Origin: Alphaproteobacteria bacterium
GTDB lineage: Bacteria > Pseudomonadota > Alphaproteobacteria > Caulobacterales > Caulobacteraceae
NCBI GenBank assembly: GCA_018821435.1
Contig: JAHJME010000025.1
Span: 1-64,000 of the forward strand
Direction: 5' to 3'
Length of the DNA stretch: 64,000 bases
In this document: positions 34,765 to 43,248 of the stretch, in pieces
How positions within the stretch are numbered: position 1 is the stretch's first letter
Layout of the letters: each line of letters opens with the position of its first letter
Translations under genes and position numbers: made by a program
Notes under the pieces: model-generated
What the model was told of the DNA's origin: nothing
The model's input: the letters and a program-made list of their open reading frames with translations, nothing else
Databases searched by the model: none

Positions 34765-34799
34765 GCGATACCTTGGTCTCGTCGATACCTAGGTCCAAT
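34765..34799. promoter_or_regulatory. Island palindrome copy 11
   Basis: Inner dyad GGTCTCG / CGATACC and right arm GTCCAAT are present; the left outer arm is replaced. It lies 69 bp from the crotonase start at 34868 and 175 bp from small-protein copy B. Confidence 0.8.
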
Positions 34800-34867
34800 G
34801 GGCGCGGGTGAGGGCCTCGGCTCTGATGATCGCGTCAAGATCGACACGCAGACGGCCGAGCAACGCG

Positions 34868-35818
34868 ATGCGCCCTTCATCCCCCGCCGTCCTGATTGCG
34901 GGAGCCGTCGCCGCAACGCTCCTAGGCGCCCCCTCCGTGTCGCCGGCCGCCGACAAGATCAACCCGCGAACAACCGCCGCCCCTCGGCCGGAGAACGAGA
35001 GCATTCGGCTGACCCGCAAGTCCCCGGCCTACTGGCGGATCACCTTCGCCAACCCCCCGCTGAACATCGTGGGACCAGCGGAGATGCGGCGCCTCGATGA
35101 GATCCTTGACCGGATCGAGGCGGACCCCCGGGTCAAGGTGGTGGTCTTCGACAGCGCGGTCCCCGGCTACTTCATGGCGCACTATGACCTCCTGAAGCCG
35201 CTCGGCGACTCCACCGGAATGGCGCCCGGACCGACCGGCATGCACCCGGTGCCCGACTTCATGGTGCGGGTCGCGCGTCTGAAGGCGGTGACCATCTCGT
35301 CGATCCGGGGCCGCACCAGCGGGATCGGCAGCGAGATCGTCCTGGCCACCGACATGCGCTTCGCCAGCCGCGAGAAGGCGCTGCTCTCTCAGTTCGAGGT
35401 CGGCGCGGGCTTCGCGCCGGGCGGCGGGCCGATGGCGCGCTTGCCGCGCCTCGTCGGTCGCGGCCGCGCAATCGAGATCCTCATCGGCGCCGAGGCGCTC
35501 AACGGTGACCTCGCTGAACGCTACGGCTACGTGAACCGCGCCCTGCCCGACGCCGAACTCGACGGGTTCGTCGACCGCCTGGCGACGCGCATCGCCGGTT
35601 TCGATCACCAGGCGATCATCGACACCAAGCATCTCGTCGATGTGGCCAGCCTGCCGCCGGACGAGGAAATACGGCTGGGTTGGGACGCGTTCATCACCTC
35701 GGTCCAGCGGCCCGCCGCGCAGGCGCGGGTCCGCGCCCTGGTGACGCGCGGTCTCCAGCAGGCGGGCGACCTGGAGGACCATCTCAATCAGCGGACCGCC
35801 GACTATCGCGAACCCTAG
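34868..35818 (+). CDS. Crotonase-family protein with a predicted signal peptide, paralogue 2
   Basis: ATG 34868 begins MRPSSPAVLIAGAVAATLL and a cleavable export signal ends near AAD (residue ~30). After a ~15-residue linker the crotonase fold starts (SPAYWRITFANPPLNI). The oxyanion-hole segment IRGRTSGIGSEIVLATDMRFAS and the Glu in SQFEVGAGFAPGGG are retained. CoA thioesters are not expected outside the cytoplasm, so either the substrate is different or the hydrophobic stretch is not a signal. ATG 34808 would add an Arg-rich leader and is less likely. It is followed 8 bp later by an alpha/beta hydrolase. Confidence 0.85.
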   Translation: MRPSSPAVLIAGAVAATLLGAPSVSPAADKINPRTTAAPRPENESIRLTRKSPAYWRITFANPPLNIVGPAEMRRLDEILDRIEADPRVKVVVFDSAVPGYFMAHYDLLKPLGDSTGMAPGPTGMHPVPDFMVRVARLKAVTISSIRGRTSGIGSEIVLATDMRFASREKALLSQFEVGAGFAPGGGPMARLPRLVGRGRAIEILIGAEALNGDLAERYGYVNRALPDAELDGFVDRLATRIAGFDHQAIIDTKHLVDVASLPPDEEIRLGWDAFITSVQRPAAQARVRALVTRGLQQAGDLEDHLNQRTADYREP

Positions 35819-35826
35819 GAGCTCAC

Positions 35827-36759
35827 ATGGCCAGCCTTCCAGTGATCGCCATGGCCGCCGCGCTGGCGGCGGGCGCCCCGGCGCCTCTGCCGTCCACCTC
35901 GGCGACGACCACCTATTATCGGGAGATGGTCGATGGCGTCGGGGTTTTCTACCGCGAGGCCGGGCCGAAGGATGCGCCGACCCTCGTGCTGCTGCACGGC
36001 TATCCATCGTCCTCGCGGATGTTCGAGGGCCTGATCCCGCTGCTTGCGGTCCGCTATCATGTCATCGCGCCGGACTACCCTGGCTTCGGGCAGAGCGATG
36101 CGCCGACACCGTCGCAGTATGCCTATACGTTCGACCATCTGGCTCAGACGATCGCAGGCCTCCTCGACCAGCTCGATGTCGAGCACTGCGTCTTCTATCT
36201 GCAGGACTATGGCGGGCCGGTGGGGTTCCGCGTGATGGCTGCGCGTCCCGCGCGGGTGCGGGGCCTGATCGTCCAGAACGCCAATGCCTACGATGAGGGC
36301 CTCGGCGCGAAATGGGCTGGCATCGCTCAGTTCTGGCGCGACCCGGCGAGCCATCAGGCCCAGCTCGACGCCTTCATCTCCCTGGACGGCGCGCGCCAGC
36401 GGCACATCGCGGGCAGCCCCAATCCACAACGCTACAGCCCCGACGCCTGGATCGATGAGTTCGCCATGCTGAGCCGGCCGGGCGCCCGGGAGATCCAGGG
36501 CGCCCTGCTGTATGACTATCAGACCAATGTGGCCGCCTACCCGACCTGGCAGGCCTGGATGCGGACCCATCGCCCGCCGGCCCTGATCCTCTGGGGCCGC
36601 TACGACCCCTCCTTCATCGTCCCGGGCGCGGAGGCCTATCGGCGCGACCTGCCGGAGGCGGAACTCCACCTGCTGGAGGCGGGGCACTTCGCGCTGGACG
36701 AGGGCCTCGACGAGGCTGCCGGCCTCGTTCTCCACTTCCTTGACCGCCTGCCCCGCTGA
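35827..36759 (+). CDS. Exported alpha/beta hydrolase, Asp-nucleophile type
   Basis: ATG 35827 is preceded by GGAG overlapping the crotonase stop region. A short hydrophobic N-terminus (residues ~5-22) may be a signal peptide. The fold motifs are LLHGYPSSS, nucleophile elbow LQDYGGPVGF (Asp, as in epoxide hydrolases and dehalogenases), acid region ILWGRYDPSF and His in LLEAGHFALDE. The length is 310 residues. Placed between the signal-peptide crotonase and an exporter-like MFS protein, it may act on the same extracytoplasmic compound. Confidence 0.87.
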   Translation: MASLPVIAMAAALAAGAPAPLPSTSATTTYYREMVDGVGVFYREAGPKDAPTLVLLHGYPSSSRMFEGLIPLLAVRYHVIAPDYPGFGQSDAPTPSQYAYTFDHLAQTIAGLLDQLDVEHCVFYLQDYGGPVGFRVMAARPARVRGLIVQNANAYDEGLGAKWAGIAQFWRDPASHQAQLDAFISLDGARQRHIAGSPNPQRYSPDAWIDEFAMLSRPGAREIQGALLYDYQTNVAAYPTWQAWMRTHRPPALILWGRYDPSFIVPGAEAYRRDLPEAELHLLEAGHFALDEGLDEAAGLVLHFLDRLPR

Positions 36760-36849
36760 CCTGCCGGACCGCTGGACAGGGCCAACGTCCGTTGCGCGGC
36801 GACCAAGCGCGCGCGGGGGCCACGACACTCTGAGGATTGGATCGCCGCG

Positions 36850-38079
36850 ATGACCACCCCCGCCTCGCATGACGGCGCCCGGCCTCAACCGCTTCCACCG
36901 CCGGCTTGGCGCATGATCCTGTCCGGCGCCTGCGCGTGCCTGATCGGCATCGGCCTCGCCCGTTTCGCCTATACGCCCCTGCTCCCAGCGGTGGTCACCG
37001 CGGGATGGTTCGACGCTGACGCCGCGACCTATCTGGCGGCCGCGAACCTCGGCGGCTACCTGTTGGGCGTCCTGGTCGCGGGCCCCGTGACCGCGCGGCT
37101 GTCGCCCACCTCGGCCCTGCGGATCATGATGGCGGCCAGTGCGCTTTCGCTCTTCGCCTGCGCCGTCCCCGTGAGCTTCGCTTGGTTCTTCACCTGGCGG
37201 CTCGTCTCGGGCGTGAGCGGCGGGGTGATCATGATCCTGGCGGCGCCGACCATCCTGGTTCACCTGGCGCCGTCGCGCCGCGGCCTGGCGAGCGGCTTCA
37301 TCTTCATGGGCGTGGGCCTCGGGGTGGCGGCCTCCGGCACGCTGGTCCCGCTCCTGTTGCGCGACAGCCTGCCGACCGCGTGGATCGGCCTTGGGATCGC
37401 CAGCGCGATCCTGACGCTGGTGGCCTGGACGGGCTGGCCGAGCGCGCCGGCCGGGCGCCTCGCGCCAACGCTGCGCCGGCGGGCTCGCCCCAACCCGCGG
37501 CTCTGGCTGCTCCACGCCGGCTACGGCCTGAACGCCGTCGGCCTGGTGCCGCACATGGTCTTTCTGTCGGTCTTCGTGGCGCACGGCCTCGGCCAGGGGA
37601 TCGACGCCGGCGCCTTCTACTGGGTCGTGTTCGGCCTGGGCGCCGTGGTCGGCCCCTTGCTCAGTGGCCACCTCGCCGATCGCGCCGGCTATCGCGCGGC
37701 GCTGCGCCTCGTTCTGCTCCTGGAGGCGCTGGCCACCCTTGCGCCGGCGACGACCCACGCGCCCGCCGCCCTGATCGCCTCCAGCCTCTTCATGGGGGCC
37801 GCCACGCCCGGGATCGTTCCGCTCGTGCTGGGCCGGGTGCATGAACTGGCTGGGCCTGGCCTCGCCGCTCAGAAGGCGGCGTGGCGCATGGCGACCACGG
37901 CCTTTGCCGGGTCCCAAGCCCTTGCCGCCTACGGCCTGGCCTACCTCCTCGACCGCACCAACGGAGACTACCCCGTCCTGTTTGCGACGGGCGCCGGCGC
38001 GCTGGTCCTGGCGCTGCTCATCGATCTCGCCGGTGGCGTCGCACTTCGACAGCGTTCGCCGACGCAGCGAACGGGCTGA
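36850..38079 (+). CDS. MFS transporter of the YbfB/YjiJ family
   Basis: The 409-residue protein has twelve predicted membrane helices. The YbfB signature GIGLARFAYTPLLPA (helix 1), the NLGGYLLGVL helix 2 and the loop RLSPTSALR are clear. The family is poorly characterised, and substrates are generally unknown. Its stop overlaps palindrome copy 12, which drives the next gene. It is the third gene of the run started at 34868. Confidence 0.9.
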   Translation: MTTPASHDGARPQPLPPPAWRMILSGACACLIGIGLARFAYTPLLPAVVTAGWFDADAATYLAAANLGGYLLGVLVAGPVTARLSPTSALRIMMAASALSLFACAVPVSFAWFFTWRLVSGVSGGVIMILAAPTILVHLAPSRRGLASGFIFMGVGLGVAASGTLVPLLLRDSLPTAWIGLGIASAILTLVAWTGWPSAPAGRLAPTLRRRARPNPRLWLLHAGYGLNAVGLVPHMVFLSVFVAHGLGQGIDAGAFYWVVFGLGAVVGPLLSGHLADRAGYRAALRLVLLLEALATLAPATTHAPAALIASSLFMGAATPGIVPLVLGRVHELAGPGLAAQKAAWRMATTAFAGSQALAAYGLAYLLDRTNGDYPVLFATGAGALVLALLIDLAGGVALRQRSPTQRTG

Positions 38080-38110
38080 GACTTTGGTGTCGGCGACACC
38101 TAAGTCCAAT
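38076..38110. promoter_or_regulatory. Island palindrome copy 12
   Basis: Perfect inner dyad GGTGTCG / CGACACC and right arm GTCCAAT; the left outer arm lies in the MFS stop region and is degenerate (TGAGAC). It is 73 bp before the MBL gene. Confidence 0.88.
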
Positions 38111-38182
38111 TCCAGCGCAGGGGTCCGCGCCCGATCCTCATCTCCAGGCCAAACGGCGCCTTGCCGGGCCAGGAGACACATC

Positions 38183-39253
38183 ATGCCGACCCAACCCTCG
38201 ACCCGACGCAGCCTGCGCGTCCAGACAGCGGCCGTCGCCGTGATCGTGCTCGCCAGCCTGACCACCCCCGTGACCGCGCAGGCGCAAGCCGCGCCCGGCC
38301 AGCCCGGCGTCCCCTATGCGAACATGCCGGCGCTGGCGCCCATCGGCGTTCGACCCGACCGCTACCTGCCCGTCGCGCCCGAGAACATCCCGCCGTCCAT
38401 CGACCCGGCCAAGGGCTATCGTACCCAGGTGCTGGGGGATGGCCTCTACATGGTCACCGAGAACGCCTACCAGTCGATGTTCCTGGTCTACGAGACCGGC
38501 GTCGTGGTGGTCGATGCGCCGCCCAGCTACTCCGCACATATCAAACAGGCCATCGCCGAGGTGACGGACAAGCCGATCACCCACCTGATCTACAGCCACT
38601 CCCACACCGACCATATCGGCGGCGTCAACGACCTGGGCCGCGTTCCGGTGGTCATCGCCCAGGCGGAGACCAAGCGGCTTCTCGTCCGCGACGCCGATCC
38701 CAAGCGCCCGCCGCCGACCGTCACCTTCAAGGATCGCTACACCCTGAAGGTCGGCAGCCAGGTGCTGGAGCTCAGCTACCCGGGCGAAGGTCACGAGCCT
38801 GGGAACATCTTCATCTACGCGCCGCGCCAGAAGACCCTGATGGTCGTGGACGTGATCTTCCCCGGCTGGATGCCCTGGCGCCGGTTCGCGGTCGCCCATG
38901 ACGTCCAAGGCGTCTTCGAGCAGGTCGCCCTCATCGACAAGCTGCCCTTCGAGACCCTCGTCGGCGGTCACGTGACCCGGACCGGCACCCATGCGGACGT
39001 GCGCACCCAGCTCGAGTTCATGAACGACCTGAAGGCGGCGGCTACCCAGGCGCTCCAGACCACCACGCCCGGCGAGGAGCTCGCGGCGGAGGACAAGGCC
39101 AACCCCTGGGCGGTGTTCGACAACTACATCGATCGCGTCGTGGTGAAGTGCATGAACACGGTGACGCCCAAGTGGCAGGACCGGCTCTCGGGGTTCGACG
39201 TCTACATCTGGGACCAATGCTTCGCCATGGAGCAGAGCCTGCGGATCGACTGA
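38183..39253 (+). CDS. Exported metallo-beta-lactamase-fold hydrolase
   Basis: ATG 38183 follows AGGAGA; a signal peptide ends near VTAQAQA (residue ~37). The 356-residue protein has the metal-binding HSHTDHIGG (~140), a His in GEGHEPGNIF (~200), Asp in MVVDVIFPGW and His in VGGHVTRTG. The substrate class is unknown; relatives include lactonases and quinoprotein-associated hydrolases. A frameshifted relic of a second member's C-terminus lies at 44745-44935 (NYIDRVV ... KW ... AM/ATQQSL). It is followed by FMN reductase and OprB. Confidence 0.9.
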   Translation: MPTQPSTRRSLRVQTAAVAVIVLASLTTPVTAQAQAAPGQPGVPYANMPALAPIGVRPDRYLPVAPENIPPSIDPAKGYRTQVLGDGLYMVTENAYQSMFLVYETGVVVVDAPPSYSAHIKQAIAEVTDKPITHLIYSHSHTDHIGGVNDLGRVPVVIAQAETKRLLVRDADPKRPPPTVTFKDRYTLKVGSQVLELSYPGEGHEPGNIFIYAPRQKTLMVVDVIFPGWMPWRRFAVAHDVQGVFEQVALIDKLPFETLVGGHVTRTGTHADVRTQLEFMNDLKAAATQALQTTTPGEELAAEDKANPWAVFDNYIDRVVVKCMNTVTPKWQDRLSGFDVYIWDQCFAMEQSLRID

Positions 39254-39322
39254 CGCCCCGTCGTCACGCCCGCCGACAACGTCCCCCAATCTCAAGCCGC
39301 CATAACCACAAAGGACCTTGCC

Positions 39323-39895
39323 ATGCCCAAGCCCCTGAACGTCGTCGTGCTCGTCGGAAGCCTGCGCAAAGCCTCTTTCACCCGGCGGATCGCGCACGCG
39401 TTGATCGCGCTAGCCCCGCCTACGCTGGCCTGTCGCATCGTCGAGATCGGCGACCTGCCGCTCTACTCCGAGGACATGGACGCCACGCCGCCCGCGGCCT
39501 GGACGCGCTTCCGCGAGGAGATCCGTGCGGCGGACGCGGTGCTGATCACCACGCCGGAGTACAACCGCTCCGTCCCCGGCGGGCTCAAGAACGCCATCGA
39601 CGTCGGATCGCGCCCGGACTACCCGAGCCCCTGGGACGGCTTGCCCACGGCCGTGGTGAGCGTCTCGCCTTACAAGCTGGGCGGCTTCGGCGCCAACCAC
39701 CACATCCGCCAGAGCCTGGTCTTCCTGAACATGCCGGTGATGCAGCAACCGGAGGCCTATATCGGCGAAGCTGCAGCCATGTTCGATGAGAGCGGCGAGA
39801 CGTCGGCGAATGGCCGGGCCTTTCTCGAGAGGGTGATCCACGGCTTCGCCGACTGGGCGATCCTCACGGGCCGCGCGGCGCGCACGTCCATCTAG
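39323..39895 (+). CDS. NADPH-dependent FMN reductase-type flavoprotein
   Basis: The 190-residue flavodoxin-like protein has the FMN phosphate loop GSLRKASFTRRIAHAL and the TTPEYNRSVPGGLKNAIDVGSRP signature of the NADPH:FMN/quinone reductase family (ChrR/YieF type). It can reduce quinones, azo compounds or chromate, or supply FMNH2 to monooxygenases. It lies 69 bp after the MBL gene and 21 bp before the porin, in one transcription unit under palindrome copy 12. Confidence 0.92.
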   Translation: MPKPLNVVVLVGSLRKASFTRRIAHALIALAPPTLACRIVEIGDLPLYSEDMDATPPAAWTRFREEIRAADAVLITTPEYNRSVPGGLKNAIDVGSRPDYPSPWDGLPTAVVSVSPYKLGGFGANHHIRQSLVFLNMPVMQQPEAYIGEAAAMFDESGETSANGRAFLERVIHGFADWAILTGRAARTSI

Positions 39896-39916
39896 CCCGG
39901 GCGGCAGAGCAGCTCT

Positions 39917-41128
39917 ATGACCCTGCGGCCGATCGCCCTGACGATTTTGGCGGCGACGGCCGCGGCGACAACAGCTGGGGCCCAACCTCCCCACTTGCCG
40001 GACGGCGTGTCCCTCACCAGTGGACTGGTCTCCGAGACCGCGTGGAACGTGAGCGGCCTTGGGGACGGCGCCGCCAAGGAAGCCGGCCAGTTCACCCTCG
40101 GGGCCACGGCGGACACGGCTCAGGTGCTGGGTGTTACGGGCGGGACCCTGCAGGCTTCTGTCAGCTACCGCTGGGGGGAGGACCTGGGCGCAGTCACCGA
40201 GGTGCGGCCGCTGCAATTGGTCCAGGAGGTCTACGGCCGCGGACAGACCTGGCGGCTGACGCAGCTCTGGTACCAGCAGGTCATCGGAGCCAGTGGCGCG
40301 GACATAAAGCTCGGACGCATGACGGTGGGCGAGGACTTCGCCAGCTTCCGATGCGCCTTTCAGAACCTGACCTTCTGCGGCTCGCAACCCGGCAACATGG
40401 TGAGCGACTACTGGTACAACTGGCCTGTCAGCCAGTGGGCGGCCCGCGGTCGCTACAAGCGCCGCGGAGGCTACCTGCAGCTCGGGATCTACGAAGTGAA
40501 CCCGCGCAACCTCGAGAAGCACGTCACGCTTGGGCGCTTACACGGCGCGACGGGAGTCATGATCCCCATCGAAGCCGGCTGGACACCTCAAGTCGACGGC
40601 CGCCCGGGGCGCTACCGGCTCGGCGCCTGGTACGACACATCCCGCGCCGCCGACCTCATGCTCGACGACAAGGGGCAGTTGCGGGCTGTCACGGGCGCGA
40701 CCCCGCGGGATGTGGACGGTCGTGGCGGCGCCTACTTCATGGCTGAGCAGCAGGTGACGGGCGCAGCGCGCGGCGCGGACACCATCTCGGGCGTGACGTT
40801 GTTCCTGAATGCGGCCCAGGCCGACCGACGCACATCACGGATCGACCGGCAGATCTATGGCGGCGCGTTCTGGCGCGGGCCGCTAGCGCATCGCCCCCGG
40901 GACGAACTCGGCTTCGCGCTGGGGGCCACGCGGCGGAATCCAAGGTTGCGAGTGCTCACGCCGGTGCGGACGAACACGGAATATGTGGGCGAGCTCTTCT
41001 ACGCCGTCCAGGTCAATCGCGCCGTCGTCCTGCAGCCGAGCCTCCAGGTGATCGGCAATCCGGGCGGCGCACCCGGAAAGACCGCCGCGGTCCTCGGCCT
41101 GAAGGCCACCGCCCTGCTCCTGCCCTAG
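39917..41128 (+). CDS. Carbohydrate-selective porin, OprB family
   Basis: A signal peptide (LAATAAATTAGAQ) precedes a 403-residue beta-barrel. The OprB signature is visible in the central part: DIKLGRMTVGEDFASFRCAFQNLTFCGSQPG, YNWPVSQWAARGRYK and GIYEVNPRN. The protein ends LKATALLLP instead of the more usual terminal Phe. It would admit sugars or other small polar solutes through the outer membrane. It is the last gene of the MBL unit. Confidence 0.87.
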   Translation: MTLRPIALTILAATAAATTAGAQPPHLPDGVSLTSGLVSETAWNVSGLGDGAAKEAGQFTLGATADTAQVLGVTGGTLQASVSYRWGEDLGAVTEVRPLQLVQEVYGRGQTWRLTQLWYQQVIGASGADIKLGRMTVGEDFASFRCAFQNLTFCGSQPGNMVSDYWYNWPVSQWAARGRYKRRGGYLQLGIYEVNPRNLEKHVTLGRLHGATGVMIPIEAGWTPQVDGRPGRYRLGAWYDTSRAADLMLDDKGQLRAVTGATPRDVDGRGGAYFMAEQQVTGAARGADTISGVTLFLNAAQADRRTSRIDRQIYGGAFWRGPLAHRPRDELGFALGATRRNPRLRVLTPVRTNTEYVGELFYAVQVNRAVVLQPSLQVIGNPGGAPGKTAAVLGLKATALLLP

Positions 41129-41264
41129 TCGGGCAGCGATCCCCCACTCCCGGCCGAGCTCAAATTCCAGACCCGCCTCCCCCCGCCCAGCCTGCCACGG
41201 ATGGGGTAATGCGGATGCGACCGCCGGCGGCGGGCGCGGCCAAGACCTCGCCGCCCGCCCGGCC

Positions 41265-41807
41265 TCAGGCGCCTCGGGCCGCGGCGGTAAGCTCCGGGGT
41301 GAAGCGGGTGTCGCCCGGCGCCGGGGGCCCGGTCAGCCGGGCGGTCACCTCCTGCATCACCCAGCTGTTGCCGTCGGGATCCTTGAAAGCCGCGTAAGAG
41401 GCGTAGCTCTTGCGCTCCGGGTTGGGCCCGTCCTTCAGGAGAGCCTCGTCGGCGTGGTGGAACACGCCGCCCAGGTCATGAAACGGCTGGCCGACCTTGA
41501 CGCCGCGGCGCAGGAGGTCGGCGCGGGCGAGTTCGAGGTCGGACACGATCAGATGCAGCCCCTGCAGGGAGCCCGGCTCCGCTGTCGTCAGGCCGTCGCC
41601 GAACATGATCGAGCCGGCGGAGCCTGGCGGCGTGAACTGAATCAGGCGGTAGCCCGCGTCCTTGGCGAAGTCGATGTCGAGCCGCCAGCCGAGGCTGCCA
41701 TAGAAGCGCTTGGCGCGCTCGACGTCCGTGACCGGGATCAGGATCAACTCCAGGCTCATTGCGATCGGCTGACCGGCGGGTTGGGATTCAGGTTCGACGT
41801 GGCTCAT
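41265..41807 (-). CDS. Glyoxalase/bleomycin-resistance/dioxygenase-fold (VOC) protein
   Basis: ATG 41807 follows GGGAG. The 180-residue protein has a VOC fold: SLELILIPVTDVERAKRFYGSLGWRLDID at ~18-45, then LIVSDLELARADLLRRGVKVG and YAAFKDPDGNSWVMQEV near the end, where the Glu is a likely metal ligand. These proteins are dioxygenases, epimerases or resistance proteins. It is divergent from the cytochrome P460 gene with the near-perfect palindrome copy 13 between. Confidence 0.88.
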   Translation of the reverse strand: MSHVEPESQPAGQPIAMSLELILIPVTDVERAKRFYGSLGWRLDIDFAKDAGYRLIQFTPPGSAGSIMFGDGLTTAEPGSLQGLHLIVSDLELARADLLRRGVKVGQPFHDLGGVFHHADEALLKDGPNPERKSYASYAAFKDPDGNSWVMQEVTARLTGPPAPGDTRFTPELTAAARGA

Positions 41808-41898
41808 GGCGACTCCCGGTTGGTCGTGGGTTGCAGGGCCGCGGCGACGATCGCGAATGCGGCGCGCAAGACCTAGGACCGGCGGGCCACCCGACCCC

Positions 41899-41933
41899 AT
41901 TGGACGAAGGTATCGCCGACACCTTGGTCCAAT
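41899..41933. promoter_or_regulatory. Island palindrome copy 13, the best dyad
   Basis: All four arms are present: ATTGGAC, GGTATCG, CGACACC and GTCCAAT, with one central C and three-base spacers GAA and TTG. It lies 92 bp from the VOC start and 58 bp from the P460 start, so it can serve both. Confidence 0.95.
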
Positions 41934-41990
41934 AGAGCGCCGTCGCCGCAGCGGGCATGACATCATCATCACCGGGTCTGGGAGAGTTGG

Positions 41991-42596
41991 ATGCGCCTCG
42001 TCACAGTCATTCTGGGCATCACCGCAATCGGCCTCGCAGGCTGCGGGAACGCCTCTTCTTCCCGGCCCGGCGACACCGCCGAGGTCGCAGCTGCGCCGGC
42101 CTCGTTCGCCTCGCACAGCGCGGATGCGGTCGACGCGACGGGCGCTCTGCGGGTCCCGCGCGACTATCGGGCGACCTACGAGCACCTGGGAACCTGGTCC
42201 ATCGGCGCAGATGCGCCCGCCCAGGGCGCCAAGGAGATGCACGACGTCTGGGCCTCGCCCGGCACGGCCGCGGCCTACAGGCGGACGGGCCAGTTTCCCG
42301 ACGGCGCGGTGCTGGTGAAGGAGGTCTTCGAGACCGCCACCGGACCGCAGACCACCGCCCCGATCGTCAGTCATGAGGAGACACTCAAGGGCTGGTTCGT
42401 GATGGTCCGCGACCGCGGCAACACCCATCCCGGAAATAAGCTGTGGGGCGACGGCTGGGGCTGGTCGTGGTTCGACGCCGCCAATCCGATGAAGACCACC
42501 TCCACCGACTACGAAGCGGACTGCAAGGGCTGTCACGTGCCCGCGCAGAAGACGGATTGGATCTACGTCCAGGGCTACCCGGCGCTGAAGCGTTAG
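41991..42596 (+). CDS. Lipoprotein cytochrome P460
   Basis: A signal with lipobox GLAGC (residues ~14-18) opens the 201-residue protein. The P460 fold is indicated by DYRATYEHLGTWSI, the FPDGAVLVKEVFE segment, WGDGWGWSWFDAANP and the heme motif CKGCH near residue 182. P460 cytochromes oxidise hydroxylamine or bind NO, or act as electron carriers with an unusual cross-linked heme. Activity cannot be inferred without the cross-link residue. It is paired with the DUF3237 gene 47 bp downstream. Confidence 0.88.
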   Translation: MRLVTVILGITAIGLAGCGNASSSRPGDTAEVAAAPASFASHSADAVDATGALRVPRDYRATYEHLGTWSIGADAPAQGAKEMHDVWASPGTAAAYRRTGQFPDGAVLVKEVFETATGPQTTAPIVSHEETLKGWFVMVRDRGNTHPGNKLWGDGWGWSWFDAANPMKTTSTDYEADCKGCHVPAQKTDWIYVQGYPALKR

Positions 42597-42643
42597 AGGA
42601 CCCGGCGCAGAACGGCACGGCTCAGCCTCTGGAAGCCCATCAG

Positions 42644-43129
42644 ATGTCACCGATCGAGCTTCCCGCCGGACTCGACGATCTGCGCGTCGAGCCCTTGATG
42701 GCGATGACGCTCACCGTCGCCGTCCCGACCCTCGTCGGGATCGGGCCGGGTGGAGATCGCCGGGTTGGGGTCGTCACGGGCGGCCGCTTTTCGGGAAAGC
42801 GTCTCGCGGGCCGCGTTCTCGAAGGCGGCTCCGATTGGCAGTTGCTCCGCAGCGATGGCGCCTGGACCATCGATTGCCGCCTGGTGTTGCAGACCGACGA
42901 CGGGGCGATGATCGGCATGCGCTACACGGGCCTTCGTCACGGCCCCGGCGATGTGCTGCGTCGGCTGGCCGACGGCGAGGCCGTTGAACCGCAGGACTAC
43001 TACTTCAGGATCACACCGACCTTCGAGACGGCGGACCCGCGCTATGACTGGCTCAACCGGATCATCGCCGTCGGAGCTGGGCATCGCCCACCCTCCGGAC
43101 CCGTCTACAAGGTGTGGGCGGTCGCCTGA
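42644..43129 (+). CDS. DUF3237 family protein
   Basis: The 161-residue soluble protein has the family pattern: VEPLMAMTLTV, IGPGGDRRVGVVTGGRFSGKRLAGRVLEGGSDWQLLRSDG, MRYTGLRHGP and PTFETADPRYDWLNRIIAVG. This is a beta-barrel of unknown function, often found among degradation genes for aromatics. It is co-directional with P460 and the next crotonase but separated from the latter by palindrome copy 14. Confidence 0.88.
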   Translation: MSPIELPAGLDDLRVEPLMAMTLTVAVPTLVGIGPGGDRRVGVVTGGRFSGKRLAGRVLEGGSDWQLLRSDGAWTIDCRLVLQTDDGAMIGMRYTGLRHGPGDVLRRLADGEAVEPQDYYFRITPTFETADPRYDWLNRIIAVGAGHRPPSGPVYKVWAVA

Positions 43130-43148
43130 GTGCAGGCACCTGAGCCAA

Positions 43149-43183
43149 CCGAGACCTTGGTGTCGGCGACACCTTCGTCCAAT
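43149..43183. promoter_or_regulatory. Island palindrome copy 14
   Basis: Perfect inner dyad GGTGTCG / CGACACC and right arm GTCCAAT; left outer arm CCGAGAC is partial. It lies 66 bp before the crotonase at 43249. Confidence 0.88.
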
Positions 43184-43248
43184 CGCCCACCCGGGGGCTG
43201 AGCGATATCTGACAGGCATCCCGCGACACCGCGCGAGGGAGGCCTTGA

